The notes beneath the pieces are model-generated. The model was given only the letters and a program-made list of their open reading frames with translations. It was not told where the DNA came from and made no database searches. The position numbers and the translations under genes were made by a program. This document shows, piece after piece, positions 33,813 through 44,450 of a stretch of 64,000 nt of DNA. The stretch is from Streptomyces gossypii. Lineage in GTDB: Bacteria; Actinomycetota; Actinomycetes; Streptomycetales; Streptomycetaceae. The stretch spans positions 1 through 64,000 of the forward strand of contig NZ_JAJAGO010000010.1 in the NCBI RefSeq assembly GCF_025165795.1, read 5' to 3'. Each line of letters begins with the position of its first letter. The first letter of the stretch is position 1.

Positions 33813-33968
33813 CGGACAGGACGAGCAGCGAGCCTGCGGCGTGGCCGCACAAGACCAACTCAACAAGCATGATCGGCGGCCCGGGTTGGGCCGTATCAAG
33901 GGACCTTCTGGGCACACCCCAGAACCCGAAGTAACTTACGGGCCCAACAAGGAGAGCAGGGAACCCAG

Positions 33969-35540
33969 ATGGCGGAGCTCACGATCCGGCCGGATGAGAT
34001 CCGGGACGCGCTGGAGAACTTTGTCCAGTCGTACACGCCGGACGCGGCCTCGCGCGAAGAGGTCGGGACGGTCAGCGTTGCCGGCGACGGCATCGCAAAG
34101 GTCGAGGGTCTTCCCTCGGCCATGGCGAACGAACTGCTGAAGTTCGAGGACGGCACTCTCGGCCTCGCACTCAACCTCGAAGAGCGCGAGATCGGCGCGG
34201 TGGTCCTCGGGGAGTTCAGCGGTATCGAAGAGGGCCAGCCGGTGCAGCGCACCGGTGAGGTGCTGTCGGTCCCGGTCGGCGAGGGCTACCTCGGCCGCGT
34301 CGTGGACCCGCTGGGCAAGCCGATCGACGGGCTCGGCGAGATCGAGTCCGACGCCACCCGTGCCCTCGAGTTGCAGGCACCCACGGTCATGGACCGCAAG
34401 TCGGTGCATGAGCCGATGGAGACGGGCTACAAGGCCGTCGACGCGATGACCCCGATCGGCCGAGGTCAGCGTCAGCTGATCATCGGTGACCGTCAGACCG
34501 GCAAGACCGCGCTCGGTATCGACACGATCATCAACCAGCGCGCCAACTGGCAGTCCGGCGACCCGGACAAGCAGGTCCGCTGCATCTATGTCGCCATCGG
34601 CCAGAAGGGCTCCACCATCGCGTCCGTACGCGGTGCGCTGGAGGAGGCGGGTGCCCTGGAGTACACGACGATCGTCGCCGCTCCGGCGTCCGACCCGGCG
34701 GGCTTCAAGTACCTCGCGCCCTACACCGGCTCGGCCATCGGCCAGCACTGGATGTACCAGGGCAAGCACGTACTGATCATCTTTGACGACCTCTCCAAGC
34801 AGGCCGACGCCTACCGCGCGGTCTCCCTGCTGCTGCGCCGCCCGCCGGGCCGTGAGGCGTACCCGGGCGACGTCTTCTACCTGCACTCCCGGCTGCTGGA
34901 GCGCTGCGCGAAGCTCTCCGACAAGCTGGGCAAGGGCTCGATGACCGGCCTGCCGATCGTGGAGACGAAGGCCAACGACGTCTCGGCGTTCATTCCGACG
35001 AACGTCATCTCCATCACCGACGGCCAGTGCTTCCTGGAGTCCGACCTGTTCAACGCGGGCCAGCGCCCGGCGCTGAACGTCGGTATCTCGGTCTCCCGTG
35101 TCGGCGGTTCGGCCCAGCACCGGGCCATGCGCCAGGTCTCCGGGCGGCTCCGCGTGGACCTCGCGCAGTTCCGTGAGCTGGAGGCGTTCGCCGCCTTCGG
35201 TTCGGACCTGGACGACACCTCGAAGGCCTCTCTGGCCCGTGGGCAGCGGATGGTCGAGCTGCTGAAGCAGAGCCAGTACGCCCCGTACGCCACCGCGGAC
35301 GAGATCGTCTCCATCTGGGCCGGTACCACCGGCAAGATGGACGATGTCCCGGTCGCGGACATCCGGCGCTTCGAGCGGGAGATGCTGGACTTCCTGCACC
35401 GTGAGCACCAGTCCCTGCTGACCAGCATCGTCGAGGGCGGCAAGATGTCCGACGACACGATGCAGTCGCTCGCCGACGCGGTGGACTCCTTCAAGAAGCA
35501 GTTCGAGACCGCGGACGGCAAGCTCCTGGGCGAGGGCTGA
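33969..35540 (+). CDS. atpA: F0F1 ATP synthase subunit alpha
   Basis: 523 residues. Non-catalytic nucleotide-binding subunit, Walker A GDRQTGKTA (about 172-180), family signature near PALNVGISVSRVGGSAQ. AAGGAGAG precedes ATG 33969 after a 156-bp gap following atpH. Confidence 0.97.
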   Translation: MAELTIRPDEIRDALENFVQSYTPDAASREEVGTVSVAGDGIAKVEGLPSAMANELLKFEDGTLGLALNLEEREIGAVVLGEFSGIEEGQPVQRTGEVLSVPVGEGYLGRVVDPLGKPIDGLGEIESDATRALELQAPTVMDRKSVHEPMETGYKAVDAMTPIGRGQRQLIIGDRQTGKTALGIDTIINQRANWQSGDPDKQVRCIYVAIGQKGSTIASVRGALEEAGALEYTTIVAAPASDPAGFKYLAPYTGSAIGQHWMYQGKHVLIIFDDLSKQADAYRAVSLLLRRPPGREAYPGDVFYLHSRLLERCAKLSDKLGKGSMTGLPIVETKANDVSAFIPTNVISITDGQCFLESDLFNAGQRPALNVGISVSRVGGSAQHRAMRQVSGRLRVDLAQFRELEAFAAFGSDLDDTSKASLARGQRMVELLKQSQYAPYATADEIVSIWAGTTGKMDDVPVADIRRFEREMLDFLHREHQSLLTSIVEGGKMSDDTMQSLADAVDSFKKQFETADGKLLGEG

Positions 35541-35542
35541 GC

Positions 35543-36472
35543 ATGGGTGCCCAGACCCGGGTCTACAAGCGGCGGATCAAGTCCGTCACTGCGACCAAGA
35601 AGATCACCAAGGCGATGGAGATGATCGCCGCCTCGCGCATCGTCAAGGCGCAGCGCAGGGTGGCGGCCTCCGAGCCGTATGCGACCGAACTCACCCGTGC
35701 GGTCACCGCGGTGGCGACGGGATCGAACACCAAGCACTCGCTGACCACCGAGGTGGAGCAGCCTCGGCGGGCCGCGGTGCTGCTGATCACCAGCGACCGC
35801 GGTCTGGCCGGCGGCTACAACTCCAACGCCATCAAGGCGTCGGAGCAGCTGACCAACCGGCTCGCCGGTGAGGGCAAGGAGATCCTGCACTACGTCGTCG
35901 GCCGCAAGGGCGTGGCGTACTACGGCTTCCGGGAGCGCCCGGTCCAGGAGTTCTGGACGGGGTTCACCGACAGCCCGTCGTACGGGGACGCGAAGGCGGT
36001 GTCCGCGCCGCTGATCGAGTCCGTCAAGGCAGACACCGCCGAGGGTGGTGTGGACGAGCTGTACATCGTCTACACCGAGTTCCTCTCGATGATGACGCAG
36101 CAGCCGGTCGACAACCGGATTCTGCCGCTGTCCTTCGACAAGTCGACGGAGGAGCCGGCCGAGGGCTCGAAGGGCAAGCCGGAGATCCTTCCGCTCTTCG
36201 ACTTCGAACCGTCCGCCGACGACGTGCTCGACGCGCTGCTGCCGCGCTATGTGGAGAGCCGTGTCTACAACGCACTGCTCCAGTCCGCCGCCTCCAAGCA
36301 CGCGGCCACGCGGCGTGCGATGAAGTCGGCGACCGACAACGCCGACGAGCTCATCAAGACGCTCACGCGGCTTGCCAACGCGGCCCGACAGGCCGACATC
36401 ACCCAGGAAATCAGCGAGATCGTCGGTGGCGCGAGCGCCCTGGCCGACGCTTCTGCGGGGAGTGACCGATAA
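35543..36472 (+). CDS. atpG: F0F1 ATP synthase subunit gamma
   Basis: 309 residues. The N-terminal helix (KRRIKSVTATKKITKAMEMI) and C-terminal helix (AMKSATDNADELIKTLTRLA) form the rotor coiled coil, and SDRGLAGGYN is the central conserved turn. Two bases separate it from atpA. Its stop is followed at once by the atpD start. Confidence 0.97.
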   Translation: MGAQTRVYKRRIKSVTATKKITKAMEMIAASRIVKAQRRVAASEPYATELTRAVTAVATGSNTKHSLTTEVEQPRRAAVLLITSDRGLAGGYNSNAIKASEQLTNRLAGEGKEILHYVVGRKGVAYYGFRERPVQEFWTGFTDSPSYGDAKAVSAPLIESVKADTAEGGVDELYIVYTEFLSMMTQQPVDNRILPLSFDKSTEEPAEGSKGKPEILPLFDFEPSADDVLDALLPRYVESRVYNALLQSAASKHAATRRAMKSATDNADELIKTLTRLANAARQADITQEISEIVGGASALADASAGSDR

Positions 36473-36473
36473 A

Positions 36474-37928
<1,455 letters not shown>

Positions 37929-37945
37929 CCCGGGCTTCCACGGGT

Positions 37946-37971
37946 GGGGGCGGGTCATTTCGCCCGCCCCC
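37946..37971 (+). terminator. Hairpin between atpD and atpC
   Basis: GGGGGCGGG pairs with CCCGCCCCC (9 bp, loop TCATTTCG) 18 bp after the atpD stop. It may be a partial terminator or an mRNA-stability element, so atpC could be made at a lower level than the other F1 genes. Confidence 0.6.
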
Positions 37972-38017
37972 GCCCGTACCCCCTATTCTCTTACCACCCC
38001 AGTCTTGAGGAGCCACT

Positions 38018-38401
38018 GTGGCTGAGCTGCACGTCGAGTTGGTCGCCGCAGACCGCAAGGTCTGGTCGGGCGAGGCCAGCCTGGTCGTCGCGCGGACCAC
38101 CTCGGGTGATATCGGCGTCATGCCCGGCCACCAGCCTCTGCTCGGTGTGCTGGAGTCGGGCTCGATCACCATCCGTACGACGGGTGAGAGCGGTACGGGC
38201 ACCGTTGTCGCCGCCGTGCACGGCGGCTTCATCTCCTTCGCGGACGACAAGCTCTCACTGCTCGCGGAGATCGCGGAGCTGTCCGACGAGATCGACGTCC
38301 AGCGCGCGGAGCGTGCGCTGGAGAGGGCCAAGGCGGACACGGACGCCGCGGCGGAACGGCGCGCGGATGTCCGGCTGCGCGCGGTGACGGGTGCCCACTG
38401 A
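38018..38401 (+). CDS. atpC: F0F1 ATP synthase subunit epsilon
   Basis: 127 residues. N-terminal beta-sandwich (AELHVELVAADRKVWSGEAS) and C-terminal helical arm rich in Arg/Ala/Glu that can block rotation. GTG 38018 follows GAGGAG. Last gene of the operon. Confidence 0.96.
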   Translation: MAELHVELVAADRKVWSGEASLVVARTTSGDIGVMPGHQPLLGVLESGSITIRTTGESGTGTVVAAVHGGFISFADDKLSLLAEIAELSDEIDVQRAERALERAKADTDAAAERRADVRLRAVTGAH

Positions 38402-38425
38402 CGCAGGGACACGAGGAGACAACCC

Positions 38426-38471
38426 TCAGCCGCGGACCGCACTGGAATCCTCCAGGGCGGTCCGCGGCTGA
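38426..38471. terminator. atp operon terminator
   Basis: Perfect 15-bp stem, TCAGCCGCGGACCGC and its complement, loop of 16 nt, 25 bp after atpC. Confidence 0.88.
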
Positions 38472-38531
38472 AGCCATACAGGTGCGGGGTACGGTTTCGC
38501 AGCATGAGACACGGCGAGGAGGTCGGTGAAG

Positions 38532-38984
38532 ATGGTCCTCGCGATGCTGCTGTGCGGCGCGGTCCTGCTGCTGGTGCTGATGGGGTTGTTCGTGTTCGGG
38601 CTGCGGCGCAGGCTGATCCAGCGCTCCGGCGGCACTTTCGACTGTTCGCTGCGCTGGGACGTCTCCGAGGAGGAGAGCAAGGACCCGGGCGGCAAGGGCT
38701 GGATCTACGGCGTCGCGCGGTACAACGGGGACCGTGTCGACTGGTTCCGGATCTTCTCCTACGCGCCCCGGCCGCGCCGGACGATGGAGCGCAACGGCAT
38801 CGAGGTGCTGGACCGCCGGCTGCCGAGCGGCGAGGAGGAGCTGGCGCTGCTCTCCGACCAGATGGTGCTGGGGTGCGCCTGGCGGGGCACGCGGGTGGAG
38901 CTGGCGATGAGCGAGGACGCGCTGACGGGCTTCCTCGCCTGGCTGGAGGCGGCGCCGCCCGGCCAGCGGGTGAACGTGGCCTGA
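38532..38984 (+). CDS. DUF2550 membrane-anchored protein
   Basis: 150 residues. One N-terminal transmembrane helix (about 2-24), then a compact soluble domain beginning RRLIQRSGGTFDCSLRW, the DUF2550 signature. This family follows atpC in most actinobacteria; function unknown. ATG 38532 is preferred to GTG 38526 for spacing from GAGGAGG. Confidence 0.85.
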   Translation: MVLAMLLCGAVLLLVLMGLFVFGLRRRLIQRSGGTFDCSLRWDVSEEESKDPGGKGWIYGVARYNGDRVDWFRIFSYAPRPRRTMERNGIEVLDRRLPSGEEELALLSDQMVLGCAWRGTRVELAMSEDALTGFLAWLEAAPPGQRVNVA

Positions 38985-39031
38985 GCGGCTGACTACCGGG
39001 CCCCGATCCGGGGCGAGGCATTGATTTCTCC

Positions 39032-39061
39032 TTACGCGCGAGTAAGTTTACTGCCCAGTAA
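39032..39061. promoter_or_regulatory. Two tandem TTAC…GTAA palindromes (operator)
   Basis: TTACGCGCGAGTAA (39032-39045) and TTACTGCCCAGTAA (39048-39061) stand two bases apart, 48 bp before the acyl-CoA ligase ATG. The form resembles TetR-family operators upstream of fatty-acid genes in actinobacteria; the regulator is not in the window. Confidence 0.65.
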
Positions 39062-39108
39062 GGCAGTAGGGCACTGGGCCCCGCAACGAGCCGCGAAGGA
39101 GCAGAACC

Positions 39109-41049
39109 ATGGGAGTGCGGAAGGATCTGAAGAGGGCCAGGCGGCGCTCCGGACTGGCAGACCGCGTCCCGATGGAGCTGGTACGGGAGGACGGCGCCGT
39201 CCGCGAGGCCCGCGCCTCGCCGCTCGTCACGCCGCCCACCACCGGCAGCACGGCCGACATCCCCTTCACCAACGCCGCCGAAGCCCCCTCGTCCGTCGTC
39301 ATCCGCCGCAAGGCAGGCAGCCGCTGGCACAGCGTCACCGCCGCGGACTTCGCCCGTGACGTCACCGCCGCGGCCAAGGGCCTGGTGGCCGCGGGCCTGG
39401 AGCCGGGCGGCCGGGTCGCCCTGATGGCCCGCACCCGGTACGAGTGGTGCGTGCTGGACTTCGCCGTCTGGGCGGCGGGCGGCCAGACGGTCCCCGTTTA
39501 CGCCACCTCCTCCGCCGAACAGCTCGCCTGGATCCTCTCCGACTCCGGTGCCCGCTTCGCCGTGGTGGAGACGCCCGAGAACGCCCGGACGGCGCAGACC
39601 GCCGCGGCCGGTCTGGACGTGCCGCCGCGTGTCTGGCAGATCGAGGGCGGGTCAGGGCCCGCCCTGAGCGGCGGCGCGCTCGCCGAGCTGGCCGAGCTGG
39701 GCCGCGAGGTGCCGGACGAGGAGATCACCAAGCGGCGTACGGCGCTGACTCCCGACACCACCGCCACCCTCTGCTACACCTCCGGAACCACCGGACGCCC
39801 CAAGGGCTGTGTGCTCACCCACGCCAACCTCCTGGCGGAGGCGGCCAACACGATCGAGCTGCTGCACCCCGTCTTCACGGAGGTCACCGGCCGGCGCGCG
39901 TCCACCCTGCTCTTCCTTCCGCTGGCGCACATACTGGGCCGCACCATCCAGATCGCCTGCCTGCGGGCGCGCATCGAGATCGGCCACTGCCCCAGCATCA
40001 GGCCCGACGAACTGCGGCCGGAACTGAAGAGCTTCGGGCCGACCTTCATCGTCGGGGTGCCCTATCTGTTCGAGAAGATCCATGACACCGGACGCGCGAC
40101 GGCGGAGAAGATGGGCCGGGGCTCCTCCTTCGAGCGGGCCGACCGCATCGCCGTACGGTACGGGGAGCGCCGGCTCCAGGACCTCCTCGGCACCGGGCCG
40201 GGCCCCGGCATCGGGCTCACCCTCGCCTGGGGCCTCTACGACCGGCTCGTCTACCGGCGCATCCGCAAGGAACTGGGCGGCCGTCTCAGCTACGCGATCA
40301 GCGGCGGCTCCCCGCTGGACAGGCGCCTCAGCCTCTTCTTCTACGCCGCCGGGGTCGTCATCTACGAGGGATACGGCCTCACCGAGACGACCGCCGCCGC
40401 CACCCTCACCCCGCCGCTGGACCCGCGCCCCGGCACCGTCGGCCGGCCGGTGCCCGGCACGGCCGTACGTATCGCCGGCGACGGGGAGGTGCTCATCCAG
40501 GGCGGCATCGTCTTCGGCTCCTACTGGAACAACCCCTCGGCGACCGAAGAGGCCCTGGACGGCGGCTGGTTCGCCACCGGTGACCTGGGGGAGCTGGACC
40601 AGGACGGCTATCTGACCATCGTCGGGCGCAAAAAGGACCTCCTCATCACCAGCGGCGGCAAGAACGTTTCGCCCGCGCCGCTGGAGGACCGGCTGCGCAG
40701 CCGTCCGCCGGTCGCCCAGTGCATGGTGGTCGGGGAGGGGCGCCGCTGTGTCGCCGCCCTGATCACCCTGGAGCCGGAGGCCGTCGCCCACTGGCTGGAC
40801 GTACACAAGCGGTCCCCGGAGACGCCGTTCGCGGCGCTCCGCACCGACCCGGAGCTGCTCGCCGACGTGCAGCGGGCTGTCGACTACGCGAACGAGGCCG
40901 TCTCCCGGGCCGAGTCCATTCGCGCCTTCCGGCTGGTGGAGGGGGAGTTCACGGAGGAGAACGGAATGCTCACGCCCTCGCTCAAGGTCAGGCGGGCGGC
41001 GGTGGCCGCCGCGTACGCGGACGAGATCGAAGCGCTCTACGCGGGCTGA
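39109..41049 (+). CDS. Long-chain fatty-acid-CoA ligase (AMP-dependent synthetase)
   Basis: 646 residues, ANL superfamily. ATP motif YTSGTTGRPKGC (about 222-233), GYGLTETTA (about 422-430), the hinge GDLGELDQDGYLTIVGRKKD (about 490-509), and Lys in GKNVSPAPLED. It activates fatty acids to acyl-CoA through an acyl-AMP. The N-terminal 45 residues are a basic extension. AAGGAG precedes ATG 39109. The nearby lipid-import operon (46-60 kb) might feed substrates, but the two are separately transcribed. Confidence 0.92.
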   Translation: MGVRKDLKRARRRSGLADRVPMELVREDGAVREARASPLVTPPTTGSTADIPFTNAAEAPSSVVIRRKAGSRWHSVTAADFARDVTAAAKGLVAAGLEPGGRVALMARTRYEWCVLDFAVWAAGGQTVPVYATSSAEQLAWILSDSGARFAVVETPENARTAQTAAAGLDVPPRVWQIEGGSGPALSGGALAELAELGREVPDEEITKRRTALTPDTTATLCYTSGTTGRPKGCVLTHANLLAEAANTIELLHPVFTEVTGRRASTLLFLPLAHILGRTIQIACLRARIEIGHCPSIRPDELRPELKSFGPTFIVGVPYLFEKIHDTGRATAEKMGRGSSFERADRIAVRYGERRLQDLLGTGPGPGIGLTLAWGLYDRLVYRRIRKELGGRLSYAISGGSPLDRRLSLFFYAAGVVIYEGYGLTETTAAATLTPPLDPRPGTVGRPVPGTAVRIAGDGEVLIQGGIVFGSYWNNPSATEEALDGGWFATGDLGELDQDGYLTIVGRKKDLLITSGGKNVSPAPLEDRLRSRPPVAQCMVVGEGRRCVAALITLEPEAVAHWLDVHKRSPETPFAALRTDPELLADVQRAVDYANEAVSRAESIRAFRLVEGEFTEENGMLTPSLKVRRAAVAAAYADEIEALYAG

Positions 41050-41248
41050 AGCCGCGTGGCGCCGCACCGCGCAGGCGATGCTCATTTCCGTATGAGGCGT
41101 TGCCGCCGACTGCTGCCTCCCGCACAAGGAAACCAGCTGAATTGCGGGTGCCGGCGAATAGTCGCGGCTGTGCATTGCGTGCCCGAATTTCCGTGCCTAA
41201 TCTCGTGCTGCTGAGAATCCACGGCATCTCCGGGGAAGGCGGTTGTCC

Positions 41249-42613
41249 ATGGCGCGGTACCGGGCCCGGCACGCGGCGGCTCCTGAAACGCAGCCCAGGA
41301 GAAGAGGCGGCAGGCTGCGCAGGGGAGTCAGCGCCACCGCCCTGGCGACGGCGGCGATGGCCGCCATCACCGCCTCCCAGGCACCGGGCATCGGCCCGGC
41401 GGACGAGGCGCCGGGCGCTGCCTCGGCCGGGGAGGAGCGGGGCGGGCCCGCGCTTCCCGGGAACGCCGGAGGCACCGGCAGCCCCGGGGACGGTTCGTAC
41501 CACACCGAGTTACCGCCGCTGAACTCGCCGAGGACCGGCATCGGTTCGCCCGGTGCCCCCGGCGGCACGGGCAGTTCCGGCGGGCCGGGCGGGCTCCCCG
41601 CCCTGCGGGGGGCCGAGGCGGGCATCCCGGCGACCGTGCTGGCCGCCTACCGCAGGGCGGAGCAGCGGCTCGCCGGGTCCGACCCCGGCTGCGGCCTGCC
41701 GTGGGAACTGCTCGCGGCAGTCGGCAAGGTGGAGTCGGGGCAGGCCCGCGGGGGTGCGGTGGACAAGGAGGGGACCACCCTCTCGCCCATCCTGGGCCCG
41801 CAGCTCAACGGGAACGGGTTCGCCCGGATCACCGACACGGACGGCGGCGCGTGGGACGGCGACCTCACGCATGACCGCGCGGTCGGCCCGATGCAGTTCA
41901 TACCCTCGACCTGGGCCATCTGGGGAAGCGACGGGAACGGCGACGGCCGTGCCGATCCCAACAACGTCTACGACGCGGCCCTCGCGGCGGGGCGCTACCT
42001 GTGCGCGGGGGACCGCGACCTGGCGCGGGCCGCCGATCTGCGGGCCGCGATCCTGAGCTACAACCACTCGTCGGCATATGTGCGCACGGTCCTGTCGTGG
42101 CTGCAGTTCTACCGCGAGGGCACGCACTCCGTGCCGGACGGGGAGGGCACGTTGCCTACCTCGCCGGGCGCGGGCGGGCCGGACAAGCCCGGTGGCCACA
42201 AGGGCGGCGGCGGAGGCGAAGGAGACGGCTCCGGGCGTACGCCGGGCGGGAAGAAGCCGGGCGGCGGCATCGACACGGGTTCGGGCGGCGGCGGGGCCGG
42301 GAACGGCAGCGGTGGGAAGGAGAGTGGCGGCAACGGAGGTGGCAGCGGCGGCGGTTCGGACGGCCCTGGCGGCATTTCCCCACGGCCCACCCCCGGGCCG
42401 ACCGGCGGCGGCGACGATGGCTCGGACTCGCCCTCCCCGTCCCCCACCGAGAGCGACAGCGCGAGCCCGGACCCCACGCCCACCGAGTGCCCGTCCGGCA
42501 CGGCGTCCCCCTCACCGTCACCGACCGAGGATTCCGACGCACCCTCCGGCAACCCGGGCAACAGCCCAGTCACCAGCACCAGTCCGAGTCCGACCCCGAG
42601 CCCCACCTGCTGA
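41249..42613 (+). CDS. Secreted lytic transglycosylase
   Basis: 454 residues. Basic N-terminus and hydrophobic signal (VSATALATAAMAAITASQAPG), then a Gly/Pro/Ser-rich spacer. An MltB/SLT-like lysozyme domain follows (about 135-285), with catalytic Glu162 in VGKVESGQ, GPMQFIPSTW and the final SYNHSSAYVRTVL. The last 165 residues are low-complexity Gly/Ser/Pro repeats, probably a wall-spanning tail. It cleaves glycan strands. ATG 41249 is favoured over TTG 41243 by GGGGAAGG spacing. Confidence 0.9.
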   Translation: MARYRARHAAAPETQPRRRGGRLRRGVSATALATAAMAAITASQAPGIGPADEAPGAASAGEERGGPALPGNAGGTGSPGDGSYHTELPPLNSPRTGIGSPGAPGGTGSSGGPGGLPALRGAEAGIPATVLAAYRRAEQRLAGSDPGCGLPWELLAAVGKVESGQARGGAVDKEGTTLSPILGPQLNGNGFARITDTDGGAWDGDLTHDRAVGPMQFIPSTWAIWGSDGNGDGRADPNNVYDAALAAGRYLCAGDRDLARAADLRAAILSYNHSSAYVRTVLSWLQFYREGTHSVPDGEGTLPTSPGAGGPDKPGGHKGGGGGEGDGSGRTPGGKKPGGGIDTGSGGGGAGNGSGGKESGGNGGGSGGGSDGPGGISPRPTPGPTGGGDDGSDSPSPSPTESDSASPDPTPTECPSGTASPSPSPTEDSDAPSGNPGNSPVTSTSPSPTPSPTC

Positions 42614-42640
42614 CCGCAGGCCGCCAGGGCGCAACACACC

Positions 42641-43891
42641 CTAGAGCAGGCCGCGTCCCTGGGCCCTGGGCCGGTCCGGGGGCGCTGCGGCGGTCTGCCC
42701 ACGTAACTGGAGTGCCCGGAGGACCAGTTCGAGGGCGAATCGCGGGTCCGGTTCGGTCAGCTGGCTGCCGAAGGCGCGGTCGAGGTTGCGCAGCCGGTAG
42801 CGCACCGTCTGCGGATGCAGATGGAGGATTTCCGCCATCTGCACCGCGTTCCCCCGGGTGTCCATCCAGGCGCGCAGGGTGTCGATGAGCCGTTCACGCT
42901 GGTTCGGCGTGAACTCCGCGAGGGGTGCCAGCTGTCTCTCCGCCAGTTTCTCCAGGAGTTCCGGGTCGGCGAAGAGCCAGAGGGTGACGAGGTGGTCCTC
43001 GCAGTAGGTGACCGGTGCCTCCGCGATCACGCCGTTCTCCACCAGGGCGAGAGCACGGCGCGCCCAGCGCAGTGATTCGGCGGCCTGCCCCAGCGGCACC
43101 GTGAGCCCGACCGCCGCCCGCAGGTGGCCGGGGGCTGTGGCGATCACTTGGCGTCGTTCGTCGTCGATGCGGCCGGGGATGAGCAGGTGCGGCTGCGGGT
43201 CCTCGAAGTCGGTGAGGATGTCGGCGCTGAGCGCGCCCCGGTCCGGCTTGGCCTCCGGGCTGACGGCCAGCAGCGTGACCTCGTCCGGAAGTGGCCAGTT
43301 CGTGCGGTCGGCGGCGTCGGCGAGCGCCTTGTACGAGGTGGCGGAGCCGGAGAGGATCAACTGGAGCAGCAGACGCCGCCGGCTGTCCTGGCCCTGGTCC
43401 ATCTCGGCTCTCGCCTGCAGGTATCCCTCACGGGCGATCTGCACGAGATCGTCGAGGTAGGCGAACAGCGCGTCGGCGAAGGTCATCAGGAGTGCGGGCG
43501 AGAGGTTGTAGCGCTTGCCGACCGTCTTCGCGCGGTGCAGGGCGAGTCTGGCCCCGATGCGGAGCGATGCCTGCATCGTGTCCAGGCTGCGGTTCTCGTA
43601 CGCCTCGAACCGGCCGAAGCGGCGGATGAGCTTGTCGCGTTGGGAGGTGGAGAAGCGCGGGTCGCCCACCTTCTCGACGAAGGTGGACAGGCTCTGGTCC
43701 ACGAGGTGCTGTACGGCGCGGGCGTACGGGCCTGCCATGACCTCCGCGTATTCGGGCACCGAACGGCCTATCTCGGCGGTCACCTCGCGGATGAGGCTGG
43801 GCAGTTCGGGCCGCATGATGGTGGCGAACTCGGGTGGCAGCAGACCCTGAGGATGCGTCATCTCCGGGACCCGCAGCGTGGTGGTGTACAT
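42641..43891 (-). CDS. PucR-type transcriptional regulator
   Basis: 416 residues. The middle GGDEF-like region and C-terminal HTH_30 (NAVQMAEILHLHPQTVRYRL from residue 348) match PucR/CdaR regulators. The N-terminal half resembles the RsbRD-like sensory region of Streptomyces members. These regulators respond to metabolites and often control adjacent genes. ATG 43891 follows GGGGAAG. It is divergent from the DUF6801 gene and the Mce operon, so it may control them. Confidence 0.9.
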   Translation of the reverse strand: MYTTTLRVPEMTHPQGLLPPEFATIMRPELPSLIREVTAEIGRSVPEYAEVMAGPYARAVQHLVDQSLSTFVEKVGDPRFSTSQRDKLIRRFGRFEAYENRSLDTMQASLRIGARLALHRAKTVGKRYNLSPALLMTFADALFAYLDDLVQIAREGYLQARAEMDQGQDSRRRLLLQLILSGSATSYKALADAADRTNWPLPDEVTLLAVSPEAKPDRGALSADILTDFEDPQPHLLIPGRIDDERRQVIATAPGHLRAAVGLTVPLGQAAESLRWARRALALVENGVIAEAPVTYCEDHLVTLWLFADPELLEKLAERQLAPLAEFTPNQRERLIDTLRAWMDTRGNAVQMAEILHLHPQTVRYRLRNLDRAFGSQLTEPDPRFALELVLRALQLRGQTAAAPPDRPRAQGRGLL

Positions 43892-44450
43892 CGCAACTTC
43901 CCCTCACTCCGTCGGTGTGGGTAGCCGCCGTATCGGACGGGAATGCGGTGGGGCTCCGCGCGACGGCAGCGTGGTGGCGCTTCGGATGCTTCTGAAACGT
44001 AGGCCATCTGGGGCCGGAGCGCAGCCCTCCTGACACAGACAGTGAGAAAACCGTGCCAGTGGACACTGGCCTTGTGTCTTCAGTGCGCCTGCCTGGGGCG
44101 TTGGCGTCAAGAGTGCTGCACGGAGTGCTCTCCGGGGTGCGGGTTCCGCCGCCGGACCACTCACCCGGGTGACAGCAGCCGCGGCGGTGCCGCAGGGGCC
44201 CGTCCGGCGCACGCACCGTCAAGCCGTGGGAGCGGAATTACTCATCAGCGGATGAATGCCGGGGGCGAATTACTGCCGTTGGGACAATGCGGGGAACGAG
44301 GTCGGCGGCACCGGTGAATTTTCCCGCAGGAGCCATTGCGTGACGGGGTTACTACTACGTAACGTCCGGTTCTCCAGAGGCCCGCGGAATCACCGTGCCA
44401 GGCCACACCGCACATTCGGATAACCCCGCCCTCCGCAGGGAGAAAAGCCG
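43892..44450. promoter_or_regulatory. Divergent regulatory region of pucR-like and DUF6801 genes
   Basis: 559 bp without a supported gene. Two palindromes stand out: GCCAGTGGACACTGGC (44055-44070, 7-bp arms) and GTTACTACTACGTAAC (44348-44363, 5-bp arms). Both are the right size for dimeric regulators. The second lies about 90 bp before the DUF6801 start. Confidence 0.5.

Noticed and set aside
42001..42888. Frames overlapping the low-complexity tail of the transglycosylase gene
   Set aside because: Arg-rich shadow products of a Gly/Ser/Pro-coding region.
44042..44317. 91-codon ORF in the pucR-DUF6801 gap
   Set aside because: No ribosome binding site, Cys/Arg-rich product, and it overlaps the palindromic candidate operator.
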